Source of the DNA: Roseicyclus sediminis
GTDB lineage: Bacteria; Pseudomonadota; Alphaproteobacteria; Rhodobacterales; Rhodobacteraceae
Length of the DNA: 64,000 nt
Reading direction: 5' to 3'
Assembly (NCBI RefSeq): GCF_025515305.1
Contig: NZ_JAOPHT010000001.1
Coordinates: 1-64,000 of the forward strand
A program made the position numbers and the translations under genes. Every line of letters starts with the position of its first letter. The first letter of the stretch is position 1. The notes beneath the pieces are model-generated. The model searched no databases and was not told where the DNA came from. It saw only the letters and a list, made by a program, of their open reading frames with translations. This document shows positions 49,941-59,105 of this stretch, piece by piece.

Positions 49941-50494
49941 TGGGTTACGTCCTACTGATAATCGGCATCGCGCTCTGGAGTGGCGCGCACCTGTTCAAAC
50001 GCCTGGCGCCCGCGCGACGGGCGGAGATGGGCGACAAGGGCAAGGGGCTGGTGGCGGTCCTGCTGCTCGCGTCGATCGTCCTGATGGTCATCGGCTTCCG
50101 AAGCGCGAATGTCGTGCAGGTCTGGTTCCCGCCGTCCTTCATGATCCACATCGCGAACCTGCTGGTCCTCATCGGCTTCTGGTTCTTCGCGCTCAGCGCG
50201 ATCCCCGGCAAGCTTTCGGCGCGCGTGCGGCACAAGCAGCTGACCGGCGTGAAAAGCTGGGCGGTCGCGCACCTGCTGGTAAACGGCGATCTTGCTTCGA
50301 TTCTGCTCTTCGGCGGGATGCTGGCCTGGGCGGTGGTCTCGGTCATCCTCATCAACAAGGCCGAACCGACATGGGAGCGGCCGGCAAATGCAAGCGTCGG
50401 GAAAGACGTGCTGGCATTCTTCGTCGGCGCGGTCCTTTACGGGGTCGTGGCCGCGATCCACACTTGGCTTGGCTACTACCCGTTCCCGGTCTGA
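49940..50494 (+). CDS. NnrU-family membrane protein
   Basis: This 184-residue protein has about five membrane segments. The N-terminal LIIGIALWSGAHLFKRLAP and the internal AHLLVNGDLASILLFGGMLA fit the NnrU family, first linked to nitric-oxide-related gene expression in denitrifiers, with many members of unknown role. The ATG at 49940 shares its first base with the mcl2 stop (TGATG); a TTG at 49937 is the alternative. No denitrification genes are in the window, so the name should not be read as function. Confidence 0.82.
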   Translation: MGYVLLIIGIALWSGAHLFKRLAPARRAEMGDKGKGLVAVLLLASIVLMVIGFRSANVVQVWFPPSFMIHIANLLVLIGFWFFALSAIPGKLSARVRHKQLTGVKSWAVAHLLVNGDLASILLFGGMLAWAVVSVILINKAEPTWERPANASVGKDVLAFFVGAVLYGVVAAIHTWLGYYPFPV

Positions 50495-50498
50495 CGCC

Positions 50499-50702
50499 AT
50501 GAAGCTCTACCGTCTCCTGACCGAGGACGACTCGTCGGTATTCTGCCACAAGGTCAGCGCGGCCTTGGCCAAGGGCTGGGAGCTGCACGGCTCCCCCACC
50601 ATGGCCTTCGATGCCGCGCGCGGCGTCATGCGCTGCGCTCAGGCCGTGACGAAGGAGGTCGAGGGCACCTATTCCCCCGACATGAAGCTCGGAGACCAGT
50701 GA
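50499..50702 (+). CDS. DUF1737 small protein
   Basis: This 67-residue soluble protein begins MKLYRLLTEDDSSVFCHKVS and continues with ALAKGWELHGSPTMAFD, the DUF1737 pattern (hydrophobic start, then a Gly-Trp-x-Leu-x-Gly-x-Pro motif). Its function is unknown. It lies 4 bases after the NnrU gene, and its TGA is one base before the mch ATG, so it is co-transcribed with both. Confidence 0.82.
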   Translation: MKLYRLLTEDDSSVFCHKVSAALAKGWELHGSPTMAFDAARGVMRCAQAVTKEVEGTYSPDMKLGDQ

Positions 50703-50703
50703 G

Positions 50704-51759
50704 ATGCCCAAGGACGTACCGCGTGCGAGCAAGACGAACCCGGGCCGCTTCTTCGAGGATTACCGCATCGGCCAGGTGATCGAGCACGCGGTGCCTCGCA
50801 CGGTCTCCGGCGGCGAACGCGCGCTTTACCATGCGCTCTATCCGGCGCGGCACGCGCTCTATTCCTCCGACGAATTCGCCCGCGCCTGCGGCCTGCCCGA
50901 AAGCCCGCTCGACGATCTCGCCGCCTTCCACATCGTCTTCGGCAAGTCGGTGCCGGATGTCTCCCTGAACGCGGTCGCCAACCTCGGCTATGCCGAGGCG
51001 CGCTGGCTCCGTCCGGTCTACGCGGGCGACACGATCCGCTCCTCCTCCGAGGTGATCGGCCTGAAGCAGAATTCGAACGGCAGGACCGGGGTCGTCTATG
51101 TCCGCACCACGGGGCGGAACCAGCACGGCCTCGCCGTCATGGAATTCGCCCGCTGGGTGATGGTGAGAAAGCGCGACCCCGAGGCTCCGGCGCCCGAGAC
51201 GGTCGTCCCCGAGCTTGCCGCGACGGTGCGGCCCGAAAAGCTGGTGATGCCGGGCGGCATCGACTTTTCCGCCTACGACTTCGTGCAGGCGGGCGAGCCG
51301 CACCGCACGTCTGACTATGCCGTGGGCGAGGTGATCGACCATGTGGACGGCGTGACCATCGAGGAAGCCGAGCACATGATGGCGACGCGCCTGTGGCAGA
51401 ACACGTCGAAGACCCATTTCGACGCCACGCCCCGCGAGGACCGCAAGCGACTGATCTATGGCGGGCATGTCATGTCCATGGCGCGCGCGCTTTCGTTCAA
51501 CGGGCTTGCGAACGCGCAGTGCCTGGTGGCGATCAACGGCGGCAGCCATGCCAATCCCTGTTTCGCCGGCGACACCGTGCGGGCCTGGTCGGAGGTGCTG
51601 GACACCGCAGAGACCCCCGCTCCGGGCGTCGGGGCGATCCGTCTCAGGCTGGTGGCCGTGAAGGATGGCGGGCACGCGGGAGAGTTGCGGGGCGAGGACG
51701 GCAAGTACCTACCCCACGTCCTGCTCGATCTCGACTACTGGGCGCTGATGCCGGTCTGA
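50704..51759 (+). CDS. mch: Mesaconyl-CoA hydratase ((2R,3S)-beta-methylmalyl-CoA dehydratase)
   Basis: This 351-residue protein has two MaoC-type hotdog halves. The first contains RFFEDYRIGQVIEHAVPRTV and PVYAGDTIRSSSEVIGLKQN; the second contains THFDATPREDRKRLIYGGHV and FAGDTVRAWSEVLD. This double-hotdog arrangement and length match Mch of Rhodobacter, which hydrates mesaconyl-CoA in the ethylmalonyl-CoA pathway of acetyl-CoA assimilation. Placement with an mcl2-like gene beside the TCA block matches that genus. The T-tailed hairpin at 51989-52027 ends its transcript. Confidence 0.88.
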   Translation: MPKDVPRASKTNPGRFFEDYRIGQVIEHAVPRTVSGGERALYHALYPARHALYSSDEFARACGLPESPLDDLAAFHIVFGKSVPDVSLNAVANLGYAEARWLRPVYAGDTIRSSSEVIGLKQNSNGRTGVVYVRTTGRNQHGLAVMEFARWVMVRKRDPEAPAPETVVPELAATVRPEKLVMPGGIDFSAYDFVQAGEPHRTSDYAVGEVIDHVDGVTIEEAEHMMATRLWQNTSKTHFDATPREDRKRLIYGGHVMSMARALSFNGLANAQCLVAINGGSHANPCFAGDTVRAWSEVLDTAETPAPGVGAIRLRLVAVKDGGHAGELRGEDGKYLPHVLLDLDYWALMPV

Positions 51760-51988
51760 GAACCGGCGATCGCCGAAGTGGACGATGGCTCGCGAATGGG
51801 GCGCCGGCGGTGTTCCGGCCATCGCCATCATGACCGGCGCAATCGCCCTGGTGCACCGGGGCCATGGGAGCGCGTTTCCCTCCGAAAGCCCCCCGATCGG
51901 CGGCATGGAGTTCCTGACGCTGCCGCTGGCGACAGGTCTTCATGCGTCGCTTCGCGGCAACGCCGCCCGATCCCGACAAGGCGCCCGA

Positions 51989-52027
51989 ACCCGACCCGGC
52001 GCGCACCAAAGCAGGTCGGGTGTTTTT
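51989..52027 (+). terminator. Rho-independent terminator after mch
   Basis: An 8-bp perfect stem, ACCCGACC/GGTCGGGT (51989-51996 with 52014-52021, 17-nt loop), is followed by GTTTTT. It separates the mcl2-mch transcript from the sdh promoter. Confidence 0.65.
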
Positions 52028-52057
52028 GTGATCACACTTTCGAAAAGCGTGATCACG
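52027..52057. promoter_or_regulatory. Tandem palindromic operator before sdhC
   Basis: TGTGATCACA at 52027-52036 is followed by CGTGATCACG at 52048-52057, also a perfect palindrome with the same 8-bp core. The spacing is 21 bp centre to centre, exactly as before sucC. The sites lie about 134-164 bp upstream of the sdhC start. Confidence 0.75.
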
Positions 52058-52190
52058 AATGCCAAAACTGCGGCGTTAAGACCCACGATCCCCGCCGGAA
52101 TCCCGCCCAACCCACGTGACAGGCCTGCAAAACTCGCTATTGATCAAGGCAAACGACCAGACCACAGCCAAACCACGAAGGGGGTCCGCC

Positions 52191-52574
52191 ATGGCCGACG
52201 TGAACCGCGGAAACCGTCCGCTCTCCCCGCACCTGCAGATCTACCGCCCGCAGCTGAACGCGATCACATCCATCCTGAACCGGATCACGGGCAATGCGCT
52301 CCTCGTGACGGCGTTCCTGTTCGTCTGGTGGCTGATCGGTGCGGCCTCGGGCGCGGCCTATTTCGAATTCGTCGACGGCCTCGTGACCTCGTTTCTGGGT
52401 GACATCGTGATGAGCCTGTCGGTTCTCGGCCTGTGGTACCACGCGCTCGGCGGCATTCGTCACCTGATCTGGGACACCGGCCGCGGCCTCGACCTCGAGA
52501 CGGCGGACCGGATGGGATGGGGCATGATCATCGGCTCGGTCGCCCTGACCTTCCTCACCCTCATCGCGATCTGA
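52191..52574 (+). CDS. sdhC: Succinate dehydrogenase cytochrome b556 subunit
   Basis: This 127-residue membrane anchor starts [20 protein letters not shown], the conserved SdhC N-terminus, with SILNRITG as the quinone-site motif and the haem-ligand His in [15 protein letters not shown]. It has three membrane segments. The ATG at 52191 is fixed by this start. It is first in sdhC-sdhD-sdhA-lipoprotein-sdhB, with the shared TCA operator upstream. Confidence 0.96.
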   Translation: MADVNRGNRPLSPHLQIYRPQLNAITSILNRITGNALLVTAFLFVWWLIGAASGAAYFEFVDGLVTSFLGDIVMSLSVLGLWYHALGGIRHLIWDTGRGLDLETADRMGWGMIIGSVALTFLTLIAI

Positions 52575-52585
52575 CGGAGAGCACC

Positions 52586-52957
52586 ATGGCCTACATGACC
52601 GACAGAAAGCGCGTGACCGGCCTCGGCGCCGCGCATTCGGGAACGCATCACTTCTGGACGATGACCGTGACCTCCGTCGCGCTCCTTCTCCTGACGCCCT
52701 TCTTCCTCGCCATCGTCGGACCGCTCCTGGGCGCCCCTCACGAGGAAGTGGTGGCCAGTCTCGGGCGCCCGATCCCGGCGCTCGTCGTCGCGGCCTTCCT
52801 GGTCGTGGGGATGCACCATTTCCGCCTCGGCGTGACGGTGCTGATCGAGGACTACGTCCGTGGCCTCTCCCGCAAGATCTGGATCATCGCCATGACGATC
52901 GTCAGCTACGGACTGGCCGCGGCAGGGTTGGTGGCGCTGGCGCAGATCGCGCTCTGA
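52586..52957 (+). CDS. sdhD: Succinate dehydrogenase membrane anchor subunit
   Basis: This 123-residue protein has three membrane segments. The N-terminus [20 protein letters not shown] and the haem/quinone-side segment [17 protein letters not shown] are characteristic of alphaproteobacterial SdhD. The ATG at 52586 has GGAGAG upstream. It lies 11 bases after sdhC. Confidence 0.95.
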   Translation: MAYMTDRKRVTGLGAAHSGTHHFWTMTVTSVALLLLTPFFLAIVGPLLGAPHEEVVASLGRPIPALVVAAFLVVGMHHFRLGVTVLIEDYVRGLSRKIWIIAMTIVSYGLAAAGLVALAQIAL

Positions 52958-52971
52958 GGGACACGCACGCG

Positions 52972-54798
52972 ATGAAAGACATGATGAACATGACGGCAAG
53001 CTACGACATCACCGAACACAGCTACGACGTGGTCGTGGTCGGCGCGGGCGGCTCCGGCCTGCGTGCCACGCTCGGCATGGCCGAACAGGGACTGAAGACG
53101 GCCTGCGTGACCAAGGTCTTCCCGACGCGCTCGCACACGGTGGCGGCACAGGGCGGCATCGCGGCCTCCCTCGGCAACATGGGGCCGGACCACTGGCACT
53201 GGCACATGTACGACACGGTGAAGGGCTCGGACTGGCTGGGCGACACCGACGCGATGGAATACCTGGCCCGCGAGGCGCCCAAGGCCGTCTACGAGCTGGA
53301 ACACTACGGCGTGCCATTCAGCCGGACCGAGGACGGCAGGATCTACCAGCGTCCCTTCGGCGGGCACACCACCCAGTTCGGCGAGGGCCCCCCGGTGCAG
53401 CGCACCTGCGCCGCCGCCGACCGGACCGGCCACGCGATCCTGCACACGCTCTATGGCCAGTCGCTGAAGAACAACGCCGAGTTCTACATCGAGTATTTCG
53501 CCACCGACCTGCTGATGACCGAGGAGGGCGAGTGCGTCGGCGTCGTGGCATGGAAGCTCGACGACGGCACGATGCACGTGTTCCGCGCCAAGATGGTGGT
53601 GCTGGCGACCGGCGGCTACGGCCGGGCCTATTTCAGCGCGACGAGCGCGCACACCTGCACCGGCGATGGTGGCGGCATGGTCGCCCGCCAGGGCCTTCCG
53701 CTGCAGGACATGGAATTCGTGCAGTTCCACCCGACCGGCATCTACGGCGCGGGCTGCCTCATCACCGAGGGCGCGCGTGGCGAGGGCGGTTACCTCACGA
53801 ACTCCGAGGGCGAACGCTTCATGGAGCGCTACGCGCCGACCTACAAGGACCTCGCCTCGCGCGACGTGGTCTCGCGCTGCATGACCATGGAGATCCGCGA
53901 GGGGCGCGGTGTTGGCGCGGGCAAGGACCACATCCACCTGCACCTCAACCACCTGCCGCCGGAAACGCTGGCCGAACGCCTGCCCGGCATCTCGGAAAGC
54001 GCCAAGATCTTCGCCGGTGTGGACGTCACGAAGGAGCCGATCCCGGTTCTTCCGACGGTGCACTACAACATGGGCGGCATCCCCACGAACTACTGGGGCG
54101 AGGTTCTGAAACCCACCAGGAAGGACCCCGACGCGGTCGTGCCGGGCCTCATGGCAGTGGGCGAAGCCGGCTGCGCAAGCGTCCACGGCGCCAACCGCCT
54201 TGGATCGAACAGCCTGATCGACCTCGTGGTCTTCGGCCGCGCGGCAGGCATCCGCGCAGCGCAGATCGTGGACCCCGACTCGGCGGTTCCGGACGTGCCG
54301 CGCGCGTCGCTCGACTTCGCGCTATCGCGCTTCGACGCGATCCGCCACGCAAACGGCAGCACGCCGACGGCCGAGTTGCGGCTGGAGATGCAAAAGACGA
54401 TGCAGGCCGACGCCGCCGTCTTCCGCACCGACAAGACGCTGGCCGAAGGCGTCGAGAAGATGCAGTCGGTCGCCCGCAAGCTCGACGACCTGCACGTGAC
54501 CGACCGCAGCCTCATCTGGAACTCCGACCTGATGGAGACGCTGGAGCTGACGAACCTCATGCCGAACGCGATGGCGACCATCGTCTCGGCCGAGGCGCGC
54601 AAGGAAAGCCGCGGCGCGCACGCCCACGAGGACTACCCGGACCGCGACGACAAGAACTGGCGCAAGCACACGCTGGCCGTCGTGGACGATGCAAAGGTCG
54701 AACTCGACTACCGTCCGGTGCATCTCAACCCGCTGATGGGCCACAACGAAGGCGGGATCGACCTCGACCGGATCAAACCGAAGGCGCGGGTGTATTGA
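52972..54798 (+). CDS. sdhA: Succinate dehydrogenase flavoprotein subunit
   Basis: This 608-residue flavoprotein oxidises succinate to fumarate in complex II. It has FAD-binding [20 protein letters not shown], the covalent-FAD His in [14 protein letters not shown], substrate residues in [40 protein letters not shown] and the C-terminal [18 protein letters not shown]. Size and motifs are normal. The start at 52972 is the first of several close Met codons (residues 1, 4, 5 and 7), so the exact first residue is uncertain by a few codons. Confidence 0.97.
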   Translation: MKDMMNMTASYDITEHSYDVVVVGAGGSGLRATLGMAEQGLKTACVTKVFPTRSHTVAAQGGIAASLGNMGPDHWHWHMYDTVKGSDWLGDTDAMEYLAREAPKAVYELEHYGVPFSRTEDGRIYQRPFGGHTTQFGEGPPVQRTCAAADRTGHAILHTLYGQSLKNNAEFYIEYFATDLLMTEEGECVGVVAWKLDDGTMHVFRAKMVVLATGGYGRAYFSATSAHTCTGDGGGMVARQGLPLQDMEFVQFHPTGIYGAGCLITEGARGEGGYLTNSEGERFMERYAPTYKDLASRDVVSRCMTMEIREGRGVGAGKDHIHLHLNHLPPETLAERLPGISESAKIFAGVDVTKEPIPVLPTVHYNMGGIPTNYWGEVLKPTRKDPDAVVPGLMAVGEAGCASVHGANRLGSNSLIDLVVFGRAAGIRAAQIVDPDSAVPDVPRASLDFALSRFDAIRHANGSTPTAELRLEMQKTMQADAAVFRTDKTLAEGVEKMQSVARKLDDLHVTDRSLIWNSDLMETLELTNLMPNAMATIVSAEARKESRGAHAHEDYPDRDDKNWRKHTLAVVDDAKVELDYRPVHLNPLMGHNEGGIDLDRIKPKARVY

Positions 54799-55121
54799 TG
54801 CGTCCCGCCCGCCTCGTCATGGCCGGTCTTTCGCTCGTGCTGGTCGCGGGATGCGCGGCACAGCCGATGACGCGCGAACGCGCGGCCCGGCTCTGCGCGG
54901 ACGAGGCACGGGAGGCCGACGGGATCTCGGGCACCCTTCGCGCGGGCGTCGGCAGCGAGGGGGCCGTCGGAGGCGGGAGCCTCAGGATCACCTCGGCGAT
55001 CCTGGACCCGCAATCCGAGGCCGACGCGCTTCAGGCCTGCATCACCCGCAGGATGTCGGGCGACAACAGGCCGCCCCGTCGTCCGGGGTTCAGCATAGCG
55101 ATCGAGGGCGACTTCCAGTGA
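54798..55121 (+). CDS. Small lipoprotein between sdhA and sdhB
   Basis: This 107-residue protein has a lipoprotein signal peptide with lipobox LVAGC (Cys at about residue 19) and an Arg/Gly/Ser-rich mature part containing two further Cys (ARLCADEA and LQACITRR). The ATG shares its first base with the sdhA stop (TGATG), so the gene is translationally coupled to sdhA. No family is recognised. Its placement inside the sdh operon is unusual and may be only genomic packing. Confidence 0.72.
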   Translation: MRPARLVMAGLSLVLVAGCAAQPMTRERAARLCADEAREADGISGTLRAGVGSEGAVGGGSLRITSAILDPQSEADALQACITRRMSGDNRPPRRPGFSIAIEGDFQ

Positions 55122-55187
55122 CCGCCGCCATCGACAAGACCTTCGACCGCGCCCTATCGCGCGATACCGACAAGGAGACCGACAACC

Positions 55188-55967
55188 ATGGTTGAACTGG
55201 CCCTGCCGAAGAATTCCCGGATCAAGACCGGCAAGACCTGGCCCAAGCCCGAAGGCGCGACGAACCTGCGCAAGTTCCAGATCTACCGCTGGAACCCCGA
55301 CGACGGCGAGAACCCGCGCGTCGACACCTACTGGGTCGACATGGACACCTGCGGGCCGATGGTCCTGGACGGTCTCATCAAGATCAAGAACGAGATCGAC
55401 CCGACCCTGACCTTCCGCCGTTCGTGCCGCGAGGGGATCTGCGGATCCTGCGCCATGAACATCGACGGGATCAACACGCTGGCCTGCATCTACGGCATGG
55501 ACGAGATCAAGGGCGACGTGAAGATCTACCCCCTGCCGCACATGCCGGTGGTGAAGGACCTGATCCCCGACCTGACGCATTTCTACGCCCAGCACGCGAG
55601 CATCATGCCCTGGCTGGAGACCAAGACCCAGCGCCCCGAGAAGGAATGGCGCCAGTCGATCGAGGACCGCAAGAAGCTCGACGGGCTTTACGAATGCGTG
55701 ATGTGCGCGTCCTGCTCGACCTCCTGCCCGAGTTACTGGTGGAACGGCGACCGCTACCTCGGGCCGGCGGCGCTTCTGCACGCCTACCGCTGGATCATCG
55801 ACAGCCGCGACGAGGCGACGGGCGAGCGGCTCGACGACCTCGAGGATCCGTTCAAGCTCTACCGCTGTCACACGATCATGAACTGCGCCAAGACCTGCCC
55901 CAAGGGCCTGAACCCGGCCAAGGCGATCGCAGAGATCAAGAAGATGATGGTGGAGCGGCAGCTCTGA
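55188..55967 (+). CDS. sdhB: Succinate dehydrogenase iron-sulfur subunit
   Basis: This 259-residue subunit carries the three clusters of complex II: 2Fe-2S ligands in [20 protein letters not shown](C), 4Fe-4S ligands in [16 protein letters not shown] and 3Fe-4S ligands in [17 protein letters not shown]. It passes electrons from the flavin to quinone. The 66-bp gap after the lipoprotein gene contains an open 25-codon frame (55119-55196) overlapping the sdhB start, which may be chance. Confidence 0.97.
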   Translation: MVELALPKNSRIKTGKTWPKPEGATNLRKFQIYRWNPDDGENPRVDTYWVDMDTCGPMVLDGLIKIKNEIDPTLTFRRSCREGICGSCAMNIDGINTLACIYGMDEIKGDVKIYPLPHMPVVKDLIPDLTHFYAQHASIMPWLETKTQRPEKEWRQSIEDRKKLDGLYECVMCASCSTSCPSYWWNGDRYLGPAALLHAYRWIIDSRDEATGERLDDLEDPFKLYRCHTIMNCAKTCPKGLNPAKAIAEIKKMMVERQL

Positions 55968-55992
55968 TCGGGGACGGTGGCGGCGCGGCGCA

Positions 55993-56532
55993 TCAGCGCG
56001 CGCCGAACCTGTCGAGGTAGTGCTCGACCGCGCCAAGCGCGCTGCGCGCCTGGTCGTCGCGAAGGCCGACCGTCACCGGCATCCGGCGTTCCCCAACCTG
56101 AACGAAGACGTGGGGACCGGCCGTGTAGTTGCGGGGTATCCCCATCGATGCGGGGTCATACGGATCGCCGCCATCCCGGCTGATCCCGCAGGACTGGATG
56201 TCTGAATAGGCGATGCGATGTGGGCCCGCTTCGAGGTGGTCGGGTTTGAACACGATCCGGAAGGCGCGCCTGCGCCACCCGATGCGCCACGCCAGCCAGA
56301 GAATGCCAAGCGTCACCGAGACCATCACCAGCACTGTCAGGTAGTCCGAAACCCGCAGTCCGTTGACGGCAAGGAACAAGGCCCCCATGGCCGGGAAGAC
56401 GGCCAGCAGGCTGACGATCCAGGACACAAGCCGGTTCCGCGCGTAAACGGTCAGCGTGACCTGTCCGTCGCGCTCCTCCAAATGGATACCCGACCGTGTC
56501 CTGTCGCTTGCGGCGCTGCTGTTGCCCGTCAT
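55993..56532 (-). CDS. Membrane protein of unknown function
   Basis: This protein of about 179 residues has two adjacent membrane segments (RLVSWIVSLLAVFPAMGALF and YLTVLVMVSVTLGILWLAW) followed by a soluble C-terminal domain (FRIVFKPDHLEAGPHRIAYS, then a Gly/Pro-rich loop and MPVTVGLRDDQARS). This resembles small membrane proteins with a PH-like domain, but the match is weak. The ATG at 56532 follows GAGGTG. The gene is convergent with sdhB across 25 bases. Confidence 0.68.
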   Translation of the reverse strand: MTGNSSAASDRTRSGIHLEERDGQVTLTVYARNRLVSWIVSLLAVFPAMGALFLAVNGLRVSDYLTVLVMVSVTLGILWLAWRIGWRRRAFRIVFKPDHLEAGPHRIAYSDIQSCGISRDGGDPYDPASMGIPRNYTAGPHVFVQVGERRMPVTVGLRDDQARSALGAVEHYLDRFGAR

Positions 56533-56699
56533 GGTCACCTCGTCCCGAGGTTACTGGATTCATTCGTCAGGCTACCCGGGAATATGCCCTCCCGATGACG
56601 CAAACGGGACATCGCGCGACAGCGTCCCGCATGTCATCGCGTCAAGGCGGACGCGTCGCCGCCACGGGACCCCGCTTCGGCGTCCGCTGGTGGCCTCCG

Positions 56700-57494
56700 T
56701 CACACCTTCCGCCCCGAGACCGTCCAGAACCCTGTAACGGTGACGGTCCCGGGATCGGCGGCGAAGGCGACGATCCGTTCCACGAAATCGCGCGCCGCGG
56801 CCTCGCCCCCCAACGCGTCTGCCATGCGCATCGCTCCGGGTGTCGTGGTCTCGCGATGGTTTCGCAGCTGCGCCTCGGTGGCCGCGCCCAGGAATGTCCA
56901 CACCGGGTCCGTCTCGATCCGGACATCGATGTCGGAAAGCCCCGCCTGAAGCATGTGAAGCGGGATGTCCTGCGGGTGCCAGCCCGGGAAGGCGATGCCG
57001 AAAAAGGTCTCGACCTGAGCCTCCAGTTCCGGATCGCGCGGCGCATCGGCATGTCGGGGGGTGCCCTGCTGACCGGTGACAAGCCGCCCGCCCGGCCTCA
57101 ACAGCCTTGCGAGGTCGGCAATCGCCCCGCACCGGTCGGGCAGGAACATCAGGAGCATCAGGGACCAGACCGTGTCGAAACTCCCGTCCTCGAAAGGCAA
57201 CTTCCCCACAGCGCCCACGCGGTAGCTCAGGTTCGTCAGCCCCTCCTCCTCGGCCCTGGCGGTCGCAAAGGCCACGTAGTCGGGGTTGATGTCCACGCCT
57301 ACCACCTCGCAATCCGGCATCCGCCGCGCCACGAGCCGCGACAGCCATCCCGAGCCGCATCCCGCGTCCAGCAACCGCGTTCCGGGTTGAGGGGATACCA
57401 TCTGGAATCCGCGCTCATGTCCGAACATCAGGGACTGCCGTTCCAGCCGGTCGCATTCGCCCTCAAAACTGATGATATACTTCTCGTCCGACAT
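56700..57494 (-). CDS. SAM-dependent methyltransferase
   Basis: This 264-residue class-I methyltransferase has SAM-binding motif I TRLLDAGCGSGWLSRLVAR, the acidic ribose contact in VVGVDINPDY, then GAVGKLPFEDGSFDTVWSLM and LLRPGGRLVTGQQ. The substrate is not evident. The ATG at 57494 follows a GGGGGA run at suitable distance; the frame continues to 57614 without signal. A large inverted structure (56594-56638, GATGAC and CGGGAC arms) follows the stop. It is divergent from the Asp-box protein. Confidence 0.85.
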   Translation of the reverse strand: MSDEKYIISFEGECDRLERQSLMFGHERGFQMVSPQPGTRLLDAGCGSGWLSRLVARRMPDCEVVGVDINPDYVAFATARAEEEGLTNLSYRVGAVGKLPFEDGSFDTVWSLMLLMFLPDRCGAIADLARLLRPGGRLVTGQQGTPRHADAPRDPELEAQVETFFGIAFPGWHPQDIPLHMLQAGLSDIDVRIETDPVWTFLGAATEAQLRNHRETTTPGAMRMADALGGEAAARDFVERIVAFAADPGTVTVTGFWTVSGRKV

Positions 57495-57675
57495 GAATTC
57501 GGGTCCCCCGGCTGGCATCTGTCGAACCGACGTTAGTGGCTGGCCCGCACTGCCGATAGCCTGTGAATGGCGGCCATCGTGGTTGCCCCGTCCCGGAGGG
57601 GCGCACATCGGCATCCACCGATAGGGAAAGCCCGCGACTCATGATAGCCTCGGCCCAACTCCGGGAGACGTCGTC

Positions 57676-58842
57676 ATGTCTGGAACCACCAGCCTGCTCG
57701 TGGGAACCACGAAAGGCGCATTCATCCTGACCGCAGATGCCGAGCGGAGGCATTGGGAAGTCTCGGGCCCGCATTGCGACGGCTGGCCGATCAACCACAT
57801 GACAGCCGATGCCGAGAGCGGCACGATCTGGGCAGGCGGTGGCGGGGACTGGCATGGCGCCGGTATCTGGCGATCGGACGATGGCGGCGCCACATGGACG
57901 CTGTCCAGGCTCTCGACAGGGCAGATGGACCGATGGGCGGCCGAGGACGCCGACTTCGCCGCGATGATCGGATGGCAAGACACCCCCGCCCCCTTCGGCG
58001 ACAGCCTGCAGTCCGTCTGGGCGTTGCATCACGCGCATGGCAAGCTCTTCGCAGGGACCAAGCCCGCCCAGTTGCTGGTGTCCGGGGATGGCGGCACGAC
58101 CTGGGAGATGAATGGCGCGCTGGCCGGCTTCGCCGACCGGGAGGCCTGGAACCCAGGCGCGGCGGGCCTGACGCTGCACACGCTCGTGTCAGACCCGGAC
58201 GACCCGGAGAAATTCTGGATCGCGATCTCGGCGGCCGGCGTCTTCGCCACATCGGACGCTGGCAAGACCTGGGAGCGGCGCAACCGCCTCTCGAACGCGG
58301 GGGCCTGCGGCCATCACGATCACCCTGCCGCCCCCCGGAACGGCGAGACGGGTCATTGCGTCCACAACATGGTCCGCGGCGCCGATCCGCATTCGGGCTC
58401 CGAGCTTCTATACCAGCAGAACCATCACGGCGTGTACCGGAGCCGCGACGGCGGGCACACATGGGACGACATCACATCGGGCCTGCCCTCGACCTTCGGC
58501 TTTCCCATCGCGGTGCATCCGCACGACCCCGAGACGATCTGGGTGGTGCCGCTGAACGGCGACATGCAGGGGCGCTACCCGCCCGGCGCCTCCGCGGCGG
58601 TCTGGATCTCCACCGATGGCGGCGAGACATGGGCCGCGCAGCACAGCGGGCTGCCGGAGAAGAACTGCTACTTCACCGTGCTCAGGCAGGCGATGACGAC
58701 GGACCGGCAGATCGCGACCGGGGTCTATTTCGGCACCAACACGGGTTCGGTTTTCGCCTCCATCGACGGTGGCGACACCTGGGACGAGATCGCGCGGCAC
58801 TTGCCGACCATCCTTGGGATCGAAGCCTTCGACAGACACTGA
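57676..58842 (+). CDS. Asp-box (BNR) beta-propeller protein, sialidase-like fold
   Basis: This 388-residue protein has at least six Asp-box repeats of the form S-x-D-x-G-x-T-W: SDDGGATW, SGDGGTTW, TSDAGKTW, SRDGGHTW, STDGGETW and SIDGGDTW. It is predicted to fold as a beta-propeller, as in sialidases, sortilins and photosystem II assembly factor Ycf48. No signal peptide is seen, and the sialidase catalytic Arg triad and FRIP motif are not apparent, so enzymatic activity is doubtful. The next gene encodes a 51-residue protein. Confidence 0.85.
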   Translation: MSGTTSLLVGTTKGAFILTADAERRHWEVSGPHCDGWPINHMTADAESGTIWAGGGGDWHGAGIWRSDDGGATWTLSRLSTGQMDRWAAEDADFAAMIGWQDTPAPFGDSLQSVWALHHAHGKLFAGTKPAQLLVSGDGGTTWEMNGALAGFADREAWNPGAAGLTLHTLVSDPDDPEKFWIAISAAGVFATSDAGKTWERRNRLSNAGACGHHDHPAAPRNGETGHCVHNMVRGADPHSGSELLYQQNHHGVYRSRDGGHTWDDITSGLPSTFGFPIAVHPHDPETIWVVPLNGDMQGRYPPGASAAVWISTDGGETWAAQHSGLPEKNCYFTVLRQAMTTDRQIATGVYFGTNTGSVFASIDGGDTWDEIARHLPTILGIEAFDRH

Positions 58843-58949
58843 AGCGCCTGCGCCGGGGTCATGGCAGGCTTGCGTCAAGGGCGGGTGCACGCGGTGCCCG
58901 CCGTGGTTATCTCGAGCGCGAGGGAGGGCAGAGCCGAAGAGAGGCCGAT

Positions 58950-59105
58950 ATGCCCGAACAGACGACCACACCCGCCCGCATCGCCAATCGCCGTCGCGCC
59001 GCCGAAGCGCTGCGCATCCTCGATGAGGCCTGGGCCTACTACACGCCCGAGCCCATCCTTGCCCCCGCGGGGCCTGACTACGTGGACATTCCCACCGCGG
59101 CCTAG
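58950..59105 (+). CDS. 51-residue conserved-looking protein
   Basis: This is a very small protein with a basic Ala-rich helix (ARIANRRRAAEALRILDEAW) followed by an aromatic/Pro-rich tail ending YVDIPTAA. GAGAGG lies 6 bases before the ATG, and codon use is like the neighbours, which supports a real gene. Its stop overlaps that of the convergent hydrolase gene. The function is unknown. Confidence 0.65.
   Translation: MPEQTTTPARIANRRRAAEALRILDEAWAYYTPEPILAPAGPDYVDIPTAA

Larger units (their letters stand above)
51760..52190. other. 431-bp intergenic region between mch and sdhC
   Basis: No convincing gene is present: the open plus-strand frame from 51785 has low-complexity translation and no ribosome site. 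From left to right the region holds about 230 bases without visible signals, a T-tailed hairpin (51989-52027), the tandem palindromic operator (52027-52057), and an AT-richer leader to the sdhC start that should contain the sdh promoter. Confidence 0.6.

Noticed and set aside
51785-52402. Plus-strand open frame in the mch-sdhC gap
   Set aside because: It has no ribosome site, low-complexity translation, and runs through a terminator, the operator pair and the sdhC start in another frame.
57676-58842. Functional sialidase
   Set aside because: Asp boxes are clear, but the FRIP motif, Arg triad and a secretion signal are not seen, so only a beta-propeller protein is called.
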